Shown: piece after piece, positions 19,181 to 31,198 of the stretch
Position numbering within the stretch: position 1 is the first letter of the stretch
Layout: the number at the start of each line of letters is the position of its first letter
From: Isochrysis galbana
Lineage: Eukaryota; Haptophyta; Isochrysidales; Isochrysidaceae
Length of the DNA: 64,000 nucleotides
Assembly: GCA_018136815.1 (NCBI GenBank)
Contig: CM030934.1
Coordinates: 5,541,318 to 5,605,317 of the forward strand
Direction of reading: 5' to 3'
Program-made: the position numbers and the translations under genes
The notes under the pieces: generated by a model
Database searches by the model: none
Seen by the model: only the letters and a program-made list of their open reading frames with translations
Told to the model about the DNA's origin: nothing

Positions 19181-21327
19181 CAAGAAAGACCAGTCCGTCG
19201 CAACCACAGGCACTAGTAGCGATAGCGTCCAATCAAAGCCACTGCTCGGAGCGAGGACCTCTCGCAGATTTGTTAGGTACACCCGCGTCAACGCATTTTG
19301 AGTCACCTGATGCAAAAAATGGTGCAAGCAGTCATCTGATAGATCCATGCGTGCTCCTCAGCCGAGTCGCCGCCAGTCCGCTGAGTCCTTCACCATCTCA
19401 CAACGCTTTGAGTACTAGTGGAATTGCAACCCGGTCCACAGCAATGTATCGAAACAACACAGGATTTTCCGGCAGTCCTCTGATTGTTGGGTATTGCCCG
19501 AGACGTGTGAGGCCAACGGGTGCACGTGCGCTGGTGTGGAGTGGCAGGTCAGTGTCCGTAGACGCGTGCATATATTACTTGGTGTTCGGAGGCGGGCGGC
19601 AGCCAAGGGGCTCGCAGAGCAGCGTGCTTGCTGTGCTCGGCAAACGAAGCGGTAAGGCAGACGGAAGTGGGCTGGGGCTATGCGGCTATGCGCACCATGA
19701 GATATCCACCAATCGACTCGAGCTTCTTTGTACTCAAAATGTCGAGATCAGCATTACTTATGACCTGCCAAACAAAGAAGCGCAGGGTAACATTGGGAGG
19801 TGACGATAGGGAAGTAGAGAAACGAGGACTGGTGCGACGGGCAAGCCCTCATCCACAAGCGGGTGGATTGGCAGAGCGGGTATAGGGCAGTAGAGGCGCA
19901 CACACAGCATAATCTCCACCAACAACCGCGAGGTCGGGTAGGTCGAAAACTCCCAGGGCGTCGTTGAACGAGACCTGCACGGCACGGAGGCACGATCTAG
20001 ATAGGAAGCATCCATATTGATGAGGAACGAGATAAGCGAAGAAAGAAGTCGATGCACTTATCGCTGAGCAAGGGGATGGGTGAGTAGGCATGTAGATGAG
20101 CGCACTTGAAGACTTTCACCAATAGACGCGAGCTTTGGCATGCTCACGGTGGAAAGAGCCTCATTCGAAAAGACCTGCATGGCATGGAGACACTTGGGTC
20201 AACTGAAAAGCATAGCAACCCTCAAGATATCGTGAAATGAGGACAGCCTTTCTTCATGCGTTGATGCGCATTCTTAAAGGAGTTGGTGATGGGTTTGGAG
20301 TAGAAATGATGGGTGGGTAGGAGGGATACTTTGAATGTTCCTCCGATAGACTCCAGCACTGGCGCGCTGATGTTAGCGAGCTGAATGTGGCTAGCAACCT
20401 GCAAGACACAGAGACGAGAGGCAGAATCAGAAGGCGGGTAGCAGATGAATCACAACAAGTACTTAGTGCTACACGATGGTATCGCTGGTCATGTGCACTC
20501 TATACCCCCGAGCGAGCTGGCAAGTGCATGAAGAAGCTTGGTAACGCACGGAGAAATCGCTCCCAACAGACTCAAGCGCTGGAAATTCAAGGTGGGTGAG
20601 AGCGTCATTGCCCGAGATCTGCAAGGCATGTATCAGAGGGGCGATATCGGAAGCACGTAATCGCTGAGACAGCTGAAGTACGTGGCGCTCAATTGCTCGA
20701 CACTCGCCTCGACACTAGCATTGACAGATTGGAGCGAAGGTAAGCTGATTTGCTGCACGGCCTCGTTGAGCTCTGCCTGCGTGATGAGAAAGAAATAATA
20801 TTGGTCAATGAATGGTCTGAAGCTGATGGACTTGTTGCTGATGCGGTTTTGTCTAAGAGACGCAGGGCAAGGTACCCCTCTCATACACAATTCAAGCCTG
20901 GCAACCGACATGCAAGGTGCGGCATCCTCACAACGAGTGCTCTGACTGCCACCAGTTCAGGTAGTGCAATGATAGAGCCGTTGAAACTGGCTTCGATCTG
21001 AAAGGCGGGGCACAGACGGTCTTAGCCATGCCAGCCATAGGTGGGGGTGGCCGACCGGCTCCAACGCAGCCGGGGACAGCTCGCTCATGCAGCATCTGGC
21101 CGCTCGCGCGTGCAGGAAAGGCCGCTCACGAGAATGGCAGAGGGCATGGCGTGTCTGCGCACCGTCAGTGAACCCTGTATCTCAGTGCAGTTCTTGGCGT
21201 AGTCGTAGTCGGCCTGGCTGGTGAGGATCACACTGTCCTGGCAGATGGAGGCGCTGGCTTGGCCGAGCACTGCGATTGCTGCCAGAGCGAGAAGGGGCGA
21301 GGAGCGGCGCTGGTTGTGCGACAGCAT
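19181..21327 (-). CDS. Ecm33/receptor-L-domain-like repeat protein, at least eight exons, secreted
   Basis: Exon 1 (21327-21163) encodes a signal peptide (LLALAAIAVLGQASA) and a typical L-domain cap: CQDSVILTSQADYDYAKNC then EIQGSLT, as in fungal Ecm33/Sps2-like GPI proteins. Further exons: 20997-20932, 20776 to about 20714 (donor uncertain), 20618-20550, 20398-20330, 20174-20106, 19974-19906, 19764-19696; a longer one at 19306-19181 may follow. All are phase 0. The last five certain exons are each exactly 69 nt and encode one 23-residue repeat of the pattern N-x-x-L...P-x-L-x-S-I/V-G. Introns are about 130-220 bp. The 3' end is unresolved: the next candidate exon near 19140 gives a stop in phase 0 unless another acceptor is used. 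Such proteins are normally at the cell surface; the ligand is unknown. Confidence 0.75.
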
Positions 21328-21339
21328 GACGTGTCTGAA

Positions 21340-22190
21340 GCTCTTGCTCTAGAGGGGAGATCTGAGGGCAAGCGACGAGCGAAACGAGGAAAGGGGGGGG
21401 GGGACGGGGGCAGAACACGCAGAGAAGCTTGTAGAGATTCGCCCGTTCTTCTCCTTCTTCTCTCTCTCTCTCTCCAGAAGAGATCGCTCGCAGCGCTTGC
21501 CGCTCCTCCGCAGCCGCGATGATGCTCAACACGCAACAGAGGGAGAAATCTCGATTCGCTCAGATTCAATCTATAACACGGTGCGAGCGGCTTCTCCCGC
21601 AACCAGTGGGAATCACCCTCCTCCTCTCTTCTCTATGTACGAGGAGAGAAGAGCTGCTGTACAGGGGGGGGGGGGGCAAAAATCCAGGACTTCCAGACCA
21701 ACCGACCCCACGAGATCCGGACCGCAGGTCCGGGCCGGGCCCACCCCAACACGTTAGACTCCACAACCCTCTTTAAGGTGGCGGCCGTACGGGCTCCGAG
21801 GTCCCCCCCCCTCCCCCCCCCCCCCCCCCCTCCCCCCCCCGACTCGCGGGAGCTTGCGCCCTCTGAGCGAGGGCGCGAGGGAGAGCCACCCACCCACCCA
21901 CCCACCCACCAACTGGGCCGACCAGGATGAGGGCCACAACCAAGGGAAGCTCCAGCAAGGGTGGGGACGCCCCAACGGCGACAGACGAGTCTGAGGAGTG
22001 TCAGCAGACAGCACCTTCTGGGGCCGAGAGCGTGGAAGAGACGTGCCGCCCATGCCTCCTAGACGAGATGGCCATCACACCAGACAGGCAAGCCAGGCGT
22101 GCATCGTTCGGGAGAAGGGCTGGGAATGTCTTGAGCCCCTACGTCGAACGGGGGAAGCGCCTGCGTAAGCCTCCGCCCAACCCTGACTTC
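21340..22190. other. Intergenic between the repeat-protein gene and the retroelement remnant
   Basis: G run 21388-21397, (CT) tract near 21460, G run 21666-21677, C runs 21805-21840 and (CCCA)n at 21891-21910. No gene recognised. Confidence 0.45.
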
Positions 22191-22193
22191 GGA

Positions 22194-22857
22194 TCACCGG
22201 GAGGGGGAGGGGGTGTGCGCCGAGCCCCAATGACCGCCGGCCCGTGCGTTTAGGCGACGGCGAAATTGGGCAGCTGCGGCAGCGGTGTCAGTTAGGCGTT
22301 CCGGATTGGTATGGATCCATCGAAGGCCAGCATTCGAAAGATAAGTGCACGGAGGGTGGGCGATAACGAGGTCCCATCCCAAGTCCTGGATGAGGTCCGC
22401 GTCCCCTTCGAAGTGAGGAATGTAATCCACCTCCGACTGGAAGAGGTCGCAAGTGGCGGCGTCCGCACCGGCAAGAAAGAACATCGAAGAGACGACTCCA
22501 CTCGTCTCGCCGATGACAAGCACTCGAGGTGGCGCGATGCCCCCCTCGACAGCTGCCTCGACGTCGCGGCGGATCTCGAGAAGGGTGGCGCACAACGCAT
22601 CAAAGTGCGCGGGGAGCACTTGGGCTGGAGATGCAGGCATAGGCCGGGGCCGGGTGATTAGCCGCACGGCTTCGGCTACGTCTTTTGGCATGACGTGCGC
22701 CGCGCCATGGGAAGAGGCGCGTTGGAATGAGAGGTCAATGGCGCGGCCGAGGGCATCGGGAGATCGGGAGCGCTCAGAGTGCAGGTCGTACTTGAAGAGG
22801 AAGTCAACGAAGATGAGCTGCAGGTACGTGCTGTCCTGCACCGTCAACTCCATGTGA
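22194..22857 (-). pseudogene. N-terminal half of a phage-type DNA cytosine-methyltransferase-like domain in a retroelement remnant
   Basis: The minus-strand frame continues, one frame shifted, straight out of the integrase piece (PNPHMELTVQD). It encodes RVLVIGETSGVVSS (SAM-binding-like Gly-rich loop), CDLFQSEVDYIPHFEGD and DLVIAHPPCTYLSNAG. The PPC motif is the catalytic motif IV of C5 methyltransferases, and this variant is typical of phage proteins annotated as cytosine methylases. After FRRRLNA the frame loses similarity and ends near 22194, so the C-terminal half is missing here. Mobile-element cargo is the likely origin. Confidence 0.6.
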
Positions 22858-23100
22858 GGGTTGGTTCGGCCAGCTGGGCCGGAAGCCTGAGCTCTCGTCC
22901 GTAGAGGAGGACAGCCGGTGACTTAGGGACGATACGACCGGCGGTCGCTCGCATTGACATGAGCATGTAGGGCAAATGATCAGCCCAATAGCGGCCTCCC
23001 TCGTCTGAGACGCGAGTGTAGGTCACTAAAGTTTGTTGGGCTCGTTCCACTAAGCCCACTCCCTCGTGGCGGTAGGCTTCGGTAGAAGATAGATCAGTGC
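22844..23100 (-). pseudogene. Retroviral-type integrase C-terminal fragment (Ty3/gypsy-like)
   Basis: Minus-strand peptide with YRHEGVGLVERAQQTL, then WADHLPYMLMSMRAT and SPAVLLYGRELRLPAQL. The GxVER..QTL, W..lP and sP..llyGrelrlP signatures are characteristic of the end of the LTR-retrotransposon integrase core. Only about 75 residues remain, with no upstream D,D(35)E part, reverse transcriptase or protease. Confidence 0.75.
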
Positions 23101-23103
23101 CAG

Positions 23104-24135
23104 TCAGGGGGGATTGCCCTGCACCTCTCCCCGACTAAAGCGAGAAAGTGACGCCCTCGTCGCGGCGTTAGCCAGGCTAACGGCCTCACGAGCGTCGGTA
23201 GAGCTCCACGACGGGTTAGCGGCCAAGCTCTCGTGCGCGGCGGCGAGTAAAGAGGTGGCCGAGGAAGTCGGCGAAAAGGAGTTTTGGCGGCAATGCGCCA
23301 GAAGGACGGGCATCCATTGGGTCGCCATAGCACCGGCGACGCCCACGTAAGTGCGGCTGCGCAGGGCACCGCGGTGGGGAGAAGGCGGCAAATTGGCCAT
23401 GGCCGAGAGGCGGCCCTCTACGACGCACGTAGGGGTCAGAGTAGGGAGCGAGTCGGAGAGGTATAGGCCCGTGGCCTTTTGGTGCCCGGTCCCGTGTTCA
23501 TAGGGTTGGACATATTGGCGTGGAACCAGCTCCCCGACTAAAGCGGTTGCCTCGGAGTGCATCCGGGGGTTTTCGACCGCGACGAAGGGAGCGTCGGAAA
23601 GGGCCATCGAGACGAACACTCGCGCTGCCGATTCGAGAGCGAGCCGCCTGTTGGGTTCCTTGTCGAGGGCCGAAGGGGACTCGCTTACGTGTTCCCACGC
23701 GCTGTCTTCAAGCGGGTGGACTTGGGAGTCGGGCCTCGGGCTGCCCGAGGTCCCGAGAGAGGTGAGCTCGGTTCGATCGCGGAGTGGATCCACGAGCGGC
23801 GGCTCGTAAGACGGAGCGGCGGATGGCGCCGCCGTGTTAGAAGGACCTTGCGGAGGCTCGGAGCCGCCGGTTCCGACGAAGTGGACCCCTTGTGGCCCGA
23901 AAGAAGTTCCCGCTGTTTCCATGGGCAGAAGTGGAGCGGGATTATGGGGCGGCGCGGTCGTAGGCGCCAAGACGGAATTTGTGCTTGTCGAACACGCGAT
24001 GACTACTGACTCGTGGGCAGAGGGCCGTTCGATCGAGCCGGCAGCTGACGCGGCCGTGAAGGAATCGTAGGTGGTTGCTTGCGGGAATATGTCTGAGAGG
24101 TCATAGTAGAAGTCGGGTCTGACAGCTTCTACCAT
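23104..24135 (-). pseudogene. Pro-rich region fused to the C-terminal half of a phage-type cytosine-methyltransferase-like domain
   Basis: A 343-aa frame from ATG 24135. The first ~130 residues are Ser/Pro/Thr-rich. From about residue 170 on it has LESAARVFVSMALSDAPF, FVAVENPRMHSEA, YVQPYEHGTGHQKATGLYL, DSLPTLTPT and RSRTYVGVAGAMATQW. This matches the second half of the phage methylase family (ENP corresponds to the ENV motif). It lacks the PPC half, which occurs separately at 22194-22857 on the far side of the integrase piece; a short A-A-x-x-F segment is present in both. It is probably a rearranged retroelement. The frame is long and could still be expressed. Confidence 0.55.
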
Positions 24136-24139
24136 CGAG

Positions 24140-25315
24140 TGCGAGGGACGAGACGAGAGACGGAGGTTCGGAGGCTCACAACGCGCGGCGTTGGAGGGTA
24201 GGGCCGAGGCTAGCTAGCGAGCTAGAGGAAGAGAGAGAAGGAGAATGAGAGCTTCTTAGGTCCAAGGTAGACACGAGAGACTACAACGCAGGGACTCAAA
24301 AAGATCCCTCGTCACGCAGACACACACGAACTAATCCAAACAGGGCGAAAACTAACCACACTCAGGGCGGACTGTCAAGCGTCGGCACCAAGGCAACTCA
24401 TCGGCGCACAGACATGCGAAACAGAGAAGTCGGAACAACGAGAGCAGACCTCGCTGTGGAGCTACCGCCGATATACGAAGAGAAGACGGAAGACTACAAC
24501 CGATGCACGAAGAGAAGACGGGAGACAGTCGTGGAACGTTTGATGACATCGAAAGAAAGTAAGAGAAGGGGTAGAATGTCGCCGACGAGACCTTGAGGCT
24601 TAAAATAAACCACCGGTTAGAAGTAAAAGTCTGTCATCGTATGGAATACGACACAGCAGGGTCAGTGCGACTCCCACTCCAGCTCCAACTCCGATTCCTT
24701 TAACACCCACCGCCCCGTATGCAAGTACGGTTGGTGCCGTGATAATTAATAAGGACCAGGCAATAATGGGAGCTATTAATTTCTTTAGTTCCTCCACCTC
24801 ATATTCATCACGCTTATAGTGTATGTATACCAACATGACGTTTCCTTTTTGTTATGCACGAAAAAAAAGGTATGCACGCTCGGGGAAGAGTGTCCGAGTT
24901 AGGGGCCAAGTTGAGGCGCAAACTAGGAGGGAGGCGGGCACAAACGAAACACAAGACGTCTTCCGCTTGATGGGTCCCCGTGTTCATGTTTGTTTGCGCG
25001 CGGTCAACCCCCGAGTTAGGGGCGAAGTTAGGGGTCAGTAGAAATTATATACATAAAAAGCCGGGAGGGGCGTGACAAAAAAAGGGAACCTCGAGTTGCA
25101 CCCTCTTGCTTCCCCCCTAGCTAGTAGTAGTAGCCAGAATCTTCAGATGTCTTTTCTGAGCTCCACATTTCACGGTGAACTAATGTTATACTACAATATA
25201 TTTGCAAACGCAACCTTTCCTCGAGGCAATCGCAAAATGCAGCACCTCTCAAGGTGCTTCGCCGCTTAAGAGATAAGCAACACACCAAACAGGCGGTTGT
25301 GCTGCAGAATTTCGC
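24140..25315. other. Intergenic; one weak membrane ORF
   Basis: A 78-aa minus-strand frame (24836-24600) has two hydrophobic segments (IIAWSLLIITAPTVLAY and IGVGAGVGVALTLL), but sits in AT-richer sequence with no relatives recognised. 25137 carries the ATCTTCAGATGT dispersed motif. Otherwise nothing seen. Confidence 0.35.
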
Positions 25316-28300
25316 TCAGCGGGGTGACGTGCCCACGCGTTCTAGCCCGGGCTCGAGCGTGGGGAAAGAGCGGTCTGATCCGGTGGCAAACTGCGGAAGA
25401 TAATCGCCGATATTGCGTATGTCGGTGATGGGTTGCGTGCTTTCTCGCCCAAAGTCTAGGTAGCACCAGATTAGTGCGCAAGGCGGCACCGAACCTGCCG
25501 CCAGCTGATCGAGCAGTGCTGCGTGCCTGAAACGGGCCGAGGGGTGTGTGTACCGGCCGAGAAACTCATGGAAGATGTCATCGTGCGCGCACAACACGAT
25601 CGACTCATGGTGCGAGTGTCGGATCTGCGCGAGGAGCTCTGCGACGCGCGCCTGAAAGTCACGATCGGCTTCCGCCTTTTCGGACCACCAAGCCGATGAT
25701 GCCTCCAAGGTGTCCAGTTTGCGCGCCTCGACTTGGGCGAGTGTGTCGTCGTCGACAAGTCCTTCGTTAGCAGCAGCCAGCTCGCGCAGCTTCTCGACGC
25801 AGCGCGCGTGGATCGCGTCGCCCCAAGCCGATCCGATGGACGTGTTGGGATTTGTGAGCCCGCGCCGCTGACGGGCATTGGCCTTAAGCTCGATCGTCCC
25901 GCCGGGCTCGAGGAGTGCCAGCATGGCCACTTGCGATGTCTGCACGGCGCGCGTTGCCGGCGATGACCACACCGCATGGGTCCCCGATAGGACGAAGAGG
26001 ATGGCCTCGAGTTGCGCGTCTAAATTGCCCACGGCCTCCGCCGCGCCGCCTCTCGAGTCAGCAATAGTGACGGCTGCCCGTATGGCGCCGCCGAGCCTCC
26101 GGGCCTGCGCGAACCCATTGCGCGAGATGGGGTGGTCGGCGCGAGCCATAACGGCGCGCATCCTTTGATACGCTTCCTGCCCACGATCGACGATGCGCCC
26201 AAGCCGCTCCTTGAGCTTGGACGGTGCCTGCCCGATTGATGTGTCGCCTAGCGCCACTTTGTCAACAAGCGGACCCTTGGGGTCAGAGATGCCGGCGGCG
26301 CGCAGCATGGTGCGGTAGGCCTCGGACCAGGATGACTCCGCCGTGTGCAGCAGAAAGAGGTGCTTCACGGGGGCGCTGCGCTCGGGCGGCACGCAACGCA
26401 GTGTGATCGTGCAAGGGCGAAGCGGGTCGTCGGCACAGAGCATTCCATCCTGCGTTGCCTTGCCGCTAGGCGCCTTGGGCTGCGCGACGTTGAGTGCGCC
26501 TAGCTCGAGGCCTTCAGGGGGGACACAGCGCATGGGCACCTCGGCGGACGCAAGCATTGCAGATGTCTTGGCGGAGCGGACGGCGATGTGTAGGATCGAA
26601 TCAGCACCCCAGTGCGACTGGCCAAGTTGGTGTGCAGAGTTCCAGGTGCACTGACCGCGCCACGCGGCGGTCAGCGCGCGCCGGCCACGCTTGCTCCTCA
26701 TCTCGGAGAGTATGCGCGCGTCGGCCTCCGAGGCGGGGCTGGGTAACGTGGCCGGCCAGACCGCTTGCCTGCCGATGTGGACGCCCGACGAGTCGGCCAG
26801 CCACATGTCCACGCAGACGCGCGTCGCCGCGGGTTCGGAGAGCGGGACATTGTTGACGCCGACGAGGTGTACCACCGGCCCCGCGAACTGCTCGAATTGA
26901 CGCTGCATCACGAGCTTCATCCCACCCGAGGGCGACGGCGAGGTGATGAGCAGCCGCACGTCTGTGATCATGCGCGGCCCGCGAGCGAAGTCCAACTGGC
27001 AGCATGCGACTGAGCAGTTTGGCAACACGTCCTTGCAGAGGCGGGTGGCGAGCTCGGCAGACCGATTAGCGATGTCGCTGTGGAGGAAGCGCTGATGAAG
27101 GATGGGGTCGCGTGGAGTTGGAAAGGCGTGGAGTGGAGGCTGAATTCAACCATCGCTGCGCCGCTACGTCTACGCAGCCAGCTCGCACATCAGATACGCG
27201 CCTAGGGCACACACGAGGGAAGGCTGGCGGGGACGGGCGCACCTGAAACATGGCGCGGAAAAAGTGCGAGTGGCCGACAACGACTATGGTGTCGTGCTGC
27301 GAATATTGAATTTGGTACAGGAGCTCCTTCATCCTCTCCTGCACTTCATCCTTGGACTCGGGCGCTGTGTCCCACCATTGCTCGTTCACCTCTTCAAAGT
27401 TCATTCTGATGCCGTGGGCGAGGCTACGCATGTCGTCAGCGGGCGCCACCTCGGCCAGCTTGGCGATGGCGCGGCGGGCACAGTCGGCACCGACGACAAG
27501 CCCCTGCGTGTCGCGACCACCCATATTCTTCTTTTCCCGCGCGTTGGGCTTGAGCTCGAGGTCAATGCCCTGCTCATGGGCCGCTGAGCCGCCATCGGTC
27601 GTGGTCCCGCTTGCCGCCGCAATCCACATGCGGCTTGCCTCAGAGAGTGCCGACATGGTCGACTCGGTCGAGCCTAGGCGCTCGAGTCTATGCGGCGCGC
27701 CAACCTCAAGCACCTCTCTGCCAGGCGCGCCAGCCTTCTTCTGAAGGAGAGGCTGCAGTCCAACGAGGGCCGTCTGAATGGCGCGCGTGAGCGGCGAGGC
27801 CCACACAGCCTGTGCGCCCAGCAGTGCGCGCAACGTGGCCGCCTCCGACGGGGATGATGACAGCCCGCCAGCGCCGTCGCGCGCAGCGCAGATAGCCTCG
27901 CGCAGCTCACACGCCTGCCGGTACCCCTTATCGTTGAGCGGGTGGTCGACTTGCGAGACCATCTCGAGGACGTCGCGCTTGGCCTGTGCCTCGTTCCACT
28001 TCGACTCGCCATGCCGGATGAAAAAGACCTAGTGGGGCGGAGGGTGATCGTGAGAAGCTCGCAGAGTGAGACGCGGACAGGTGCACCCGAGGGGCGGCGC
28101 GGCGACGACGGCGGGCAGGGTACTGCGGCCACGGCGGCGGGGGGCGCGCGGACCGTCTTCATTGACGAGCTGTGGCGAAGGCAGCGTAACCGCACCAACG
28201 ACTCGCGCTCGCCCGCACGGGGAGAGTTGACGTCGTTGGGCTTGAGCAACCGCACATCAATATCTCTCTCTGGAAGGGTGTGCAGCGGCACACGCGCCTG

Positions 28301-29545
28301 GCCGAGCACAGTGTCAGTCTGTGAGGCCCACAGCTCGATCCGCAAGTGCGCGCCTGAGTCGGAAACACCGACCGCCAGCTGGCGCGCCGAGTTCCACACG
28401 GGCGCCACAGTGCTCGCCTTGGTTGGCCATGAGATGATGCCACCGACACAGCGGTCACGCGAGTCAACCGCCCACATAACGACATGTACCTTGGGCGGCT
28501 TTTCGCCCGGAGACAACAGGTTGCTCCCGACGCGCACTGAGACGAGGTGGATTGTGGGCGCGCCTGACACATCCTCGTAGCTGGAGCTCGGCCGGTTGCG
28601 CACGGATGAGGAGCGCGGCAACAGGAGCGCCGCTTTCTCGTAGACGCGCGCGTCCACTTCCTGAGCCGTCGGTGCCTCGCCTTCGGTCTCGCCCTCGCTC
28701 GCAAACTTGAGAAGCGAGGGCGTGCCCGCGCTGCTGCTGCTGGCTGAGGCGGCGCCGCGTGGCGCGCCTGGCGTGCGCGTGGGCGAGCCCGCCTCGTCGC
28801 CGTCGCTCCTATCATCGCTCGCACTGTGCCGCTCATCAGGGTTGCTTCTCCGGTCCTCACTTTGCATGCGCTCCGCCTCCAGTTCCGCACGCGCCTGCGC
28901 GCGCACACAGCGCAGCATGCGCTCGGAGGTACCTGTCTCGTGTGCGGCGGCTAGGTCGTGGATGAAGGCCTGGAAGGGCGCGAGCTCGGGCAGCGCAAGC
29001 ATCCACGGGTTGATTGAGAAGGTATGCTGCACCTCGCGCAACGTCTCAAGCGGGAGCCCGACGCCGGCCGAGTGCGGAATGGGCGAGAAGCGGCGGGGCG
29101 AGGGCGGCGCCAGCCCCCAGGAGTAGGCTACCGTTGGTGGAGCGGCTGGCGAGGACTCGAGCGACGAGATCGGCTGCGAAGGTAAGCCAAGGCCCGAGGG
29201 CGGCAGCACAGGCGAGCTTGGGTTCAAGGGTGTCAACAAAGGTGAGCCGAGGCCCGAGGGCGGCGGCACCGACGAGCCAAGGCCCGGGGGCGGCGTGGCT
29301 GGCCTAAGCATCTGGGGAGAGCTCGCCTCTGTGAGACGCACACCCTCTCCTCCGAGCGAGAGAGACGGCGCCTCGTCCATCAGGTTGAGCAGCGACGCTT
29401 CGGGCGGCGGTGGTGGTGGAGCATCGCTGCCGGCAAGTGCCGGCAGGAGAGGAGGGCTAGGAGGGAACAGGTCGGCGAGAGAAGGGTCTCTATTGGTGCT
29501 CGAAGCGGAAAATGGCTTGGAGAGGCCGCGTTTGATGGCGCGCAT
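25316..29545 (-). CDS. Duplicated C2-like plus histidine-phosphatase protein, three exons, about 1317 aa
   Basis: Exons 29545-28154, 28028-27243 and 27091-25316, all phase 0. Donors are GTCCGC and GTGCGC, acceptors CCACTAG and CTTCATCAG. Exon 1 has a basic leader, Pro-rich stretches and a C2-like beta domain. Across intron 1 it joins MKT to VFFIRHGESKWNEA, the phosphohistidine motif of the phosphoglycerate-mutase-like superfamily (His about 470); its second His is in VVVGHSHFF (about 717). The C2-like plus phosphatase pair is then repeated in exon 3: WNSARQL pairs with WNSAHQL, and VVMWAVDS with VDMWLADS. In repeat 2 RHG is replaced by LLHTAES (about 975), while CAHDDIF keeps a His. The second phosphatase is therefore probably inactive. 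ATG 29545 is preferred over 29785, which would add a low-complexity Pro/Leu leader. It may act at membranes via C2; substrate unknown. Confidence 0.82.
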
Positions 29546-31198
29546 CAAAGGAATGGCGAGGAGGAGGGGAGAGGAGAAGGGGGAGAAAGGGGAGCGGTCG
29601 GTGTAGTATTGGGGGGTGGGGGGGAGAAGTGGAGAGAGGTGAGAGGAGCAAGCGGAGCGGGGAAGTAGGGGGGGTGGGGGGAGGCTGCGTGGTGGAGTGG
29701 AAGGGAAGGAATGGAGGAAAGGGGGGAGCCGTAGGGAGGGAGGGAGCGGGAGGCAGTGAGAGTCAAGGAGAGCGGCGGCCGCCACACTTCGCGAGCCCTC
29801 TCTCCGGCCACTAGGGCCAAGATTAGCTGCTGCCCCTCCTTATTTTTGAAGGAATATCTACTGTGAGTGAAGTTGTATGTTTTCTAAGAATCTAACGGGC
29901 CAACGGACTCCCCTAGCCGGGGAAGGTTGAGTCTCATGGCGTAGCCCTTAAGGTGGCAGGCTCGCAAATGGGGGTGGGCGCGAGCGCGCGCGGCTGTCTG
30001 GCTCCTACAGCTGTCATGGGGCTCAAACTTCCCAGGCGCGCCACAGCCACCCTAGGTGTTAAACACAGGAACAGTGTGTTTCTAGTTTCTACGGACTACG
30101 GACTACGGAAGTCACAAACAGTGTTTTTCACCTTGTTTCTAGGAGACCCCTATGTCCGGAACAGAGGGCTGCGCGCTGCGCGCGCGCGGTGAGTGAGCGC
30201 GTGCGAGCGAGGCCATAGCCATATTATAGCATAATCAATCCCGCCACCTGATTGCCGGGCTCCCACCTACTACTACTACTACCACCTGTCTAGATGCTGC
30301 CGAATGTTCGTGGGGCCACCGACGTACACGATGGCCGCAAAAGATGCAGCACTTCGCACGCACACTCTTGGCGCGGCCATTCGCCTCTTCGATCGTAGAC
30401 CACTCAAGGGCAGAGCCCTTGAGGTCCCGCAAGGGCTGCATCCCTCATACACTCCAGCCCATGTCCCTCTCACCATCATCCATGTCCATGCTGCCCCCTC
30501 GCTCGCTCGCCGAGGAACGGGGTGTCGCGTGTCGCGTGTCGCGTTCCCGCCTCTTCCCTCCCCCGCTGTATTTTCGCGCCAAAATGATTCTTTAATACTT
30601 ATAATAGTACTTATAAAGGCATGACCTGATATCAGGTATCAGGAGTGGTGGACCTGATATCATGATATCAAGACCTGATATCAGGCTGACGGAGCAACTG
30701 GGGAGTACGTGGTCCGCTATAGCTATAGCTAGCGTGTAGCGTGCGTAGCCCGAATCTTCAGATGTTTTATTTTTTACTATTAGACCGCCACGTGTATTGT
30801 TTGACCGCCCTAACAATACACGTATTTGTATTATTCAACAACTAGGGCTTTTGCTTTTGCCTCTCGGCCTTGGCCTCTTGGCCTCTTGTCTCTTGTCCTT
30901 GTCCTTGTCCTCGTTTAGAATCGTTGGCTTGTACCCCCTAGCCACGTATGCCGGACGAGACATGCGCCAAGCGCTTGCGGGATCGCGGGACCCGCCGGGA
31001 TTTGCAGTCGTGGGGGGACGGGGGGACTTCACTGCTTCGTTGAACGTCGTTGTCGTTGTTGATGGAGGCTGGAGGCTACACCCTCCTACAGCACTAATGG
31101 TAAACCAGCACAGACAAGAAAACTCTGACCGGCGGGAGGGGGTTGAAGGCAAGAGGCTCTTTGGGGGGCGTTGGTGGGCGGCGGCGGCGAGGCGCGCT
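29546..31198. other. Divergent intergenic region between the C2-phosphatase and IFT144 genes
   Basis: Purine-rich plus strand 29546-29760. TIR-like motif GTTAAACACAGGAACAGTG at about 30057. A cluster of GATATC palindromes at 30624-30685. The motif GAATCTTCAGATGTTTTAT at 30749. A pyrimidine/purine-rich stretch before the IFT144 start. Both promoters should lie here; no TATA box is convincing. Confidence 0.5.

Noticed and set aside
24600-24836. 78-aa hydrophobic minus-strand ORF as a gene
   Set aside because: AT-rich, isolated, no relatives recognised; mentioned only as a weak frame.
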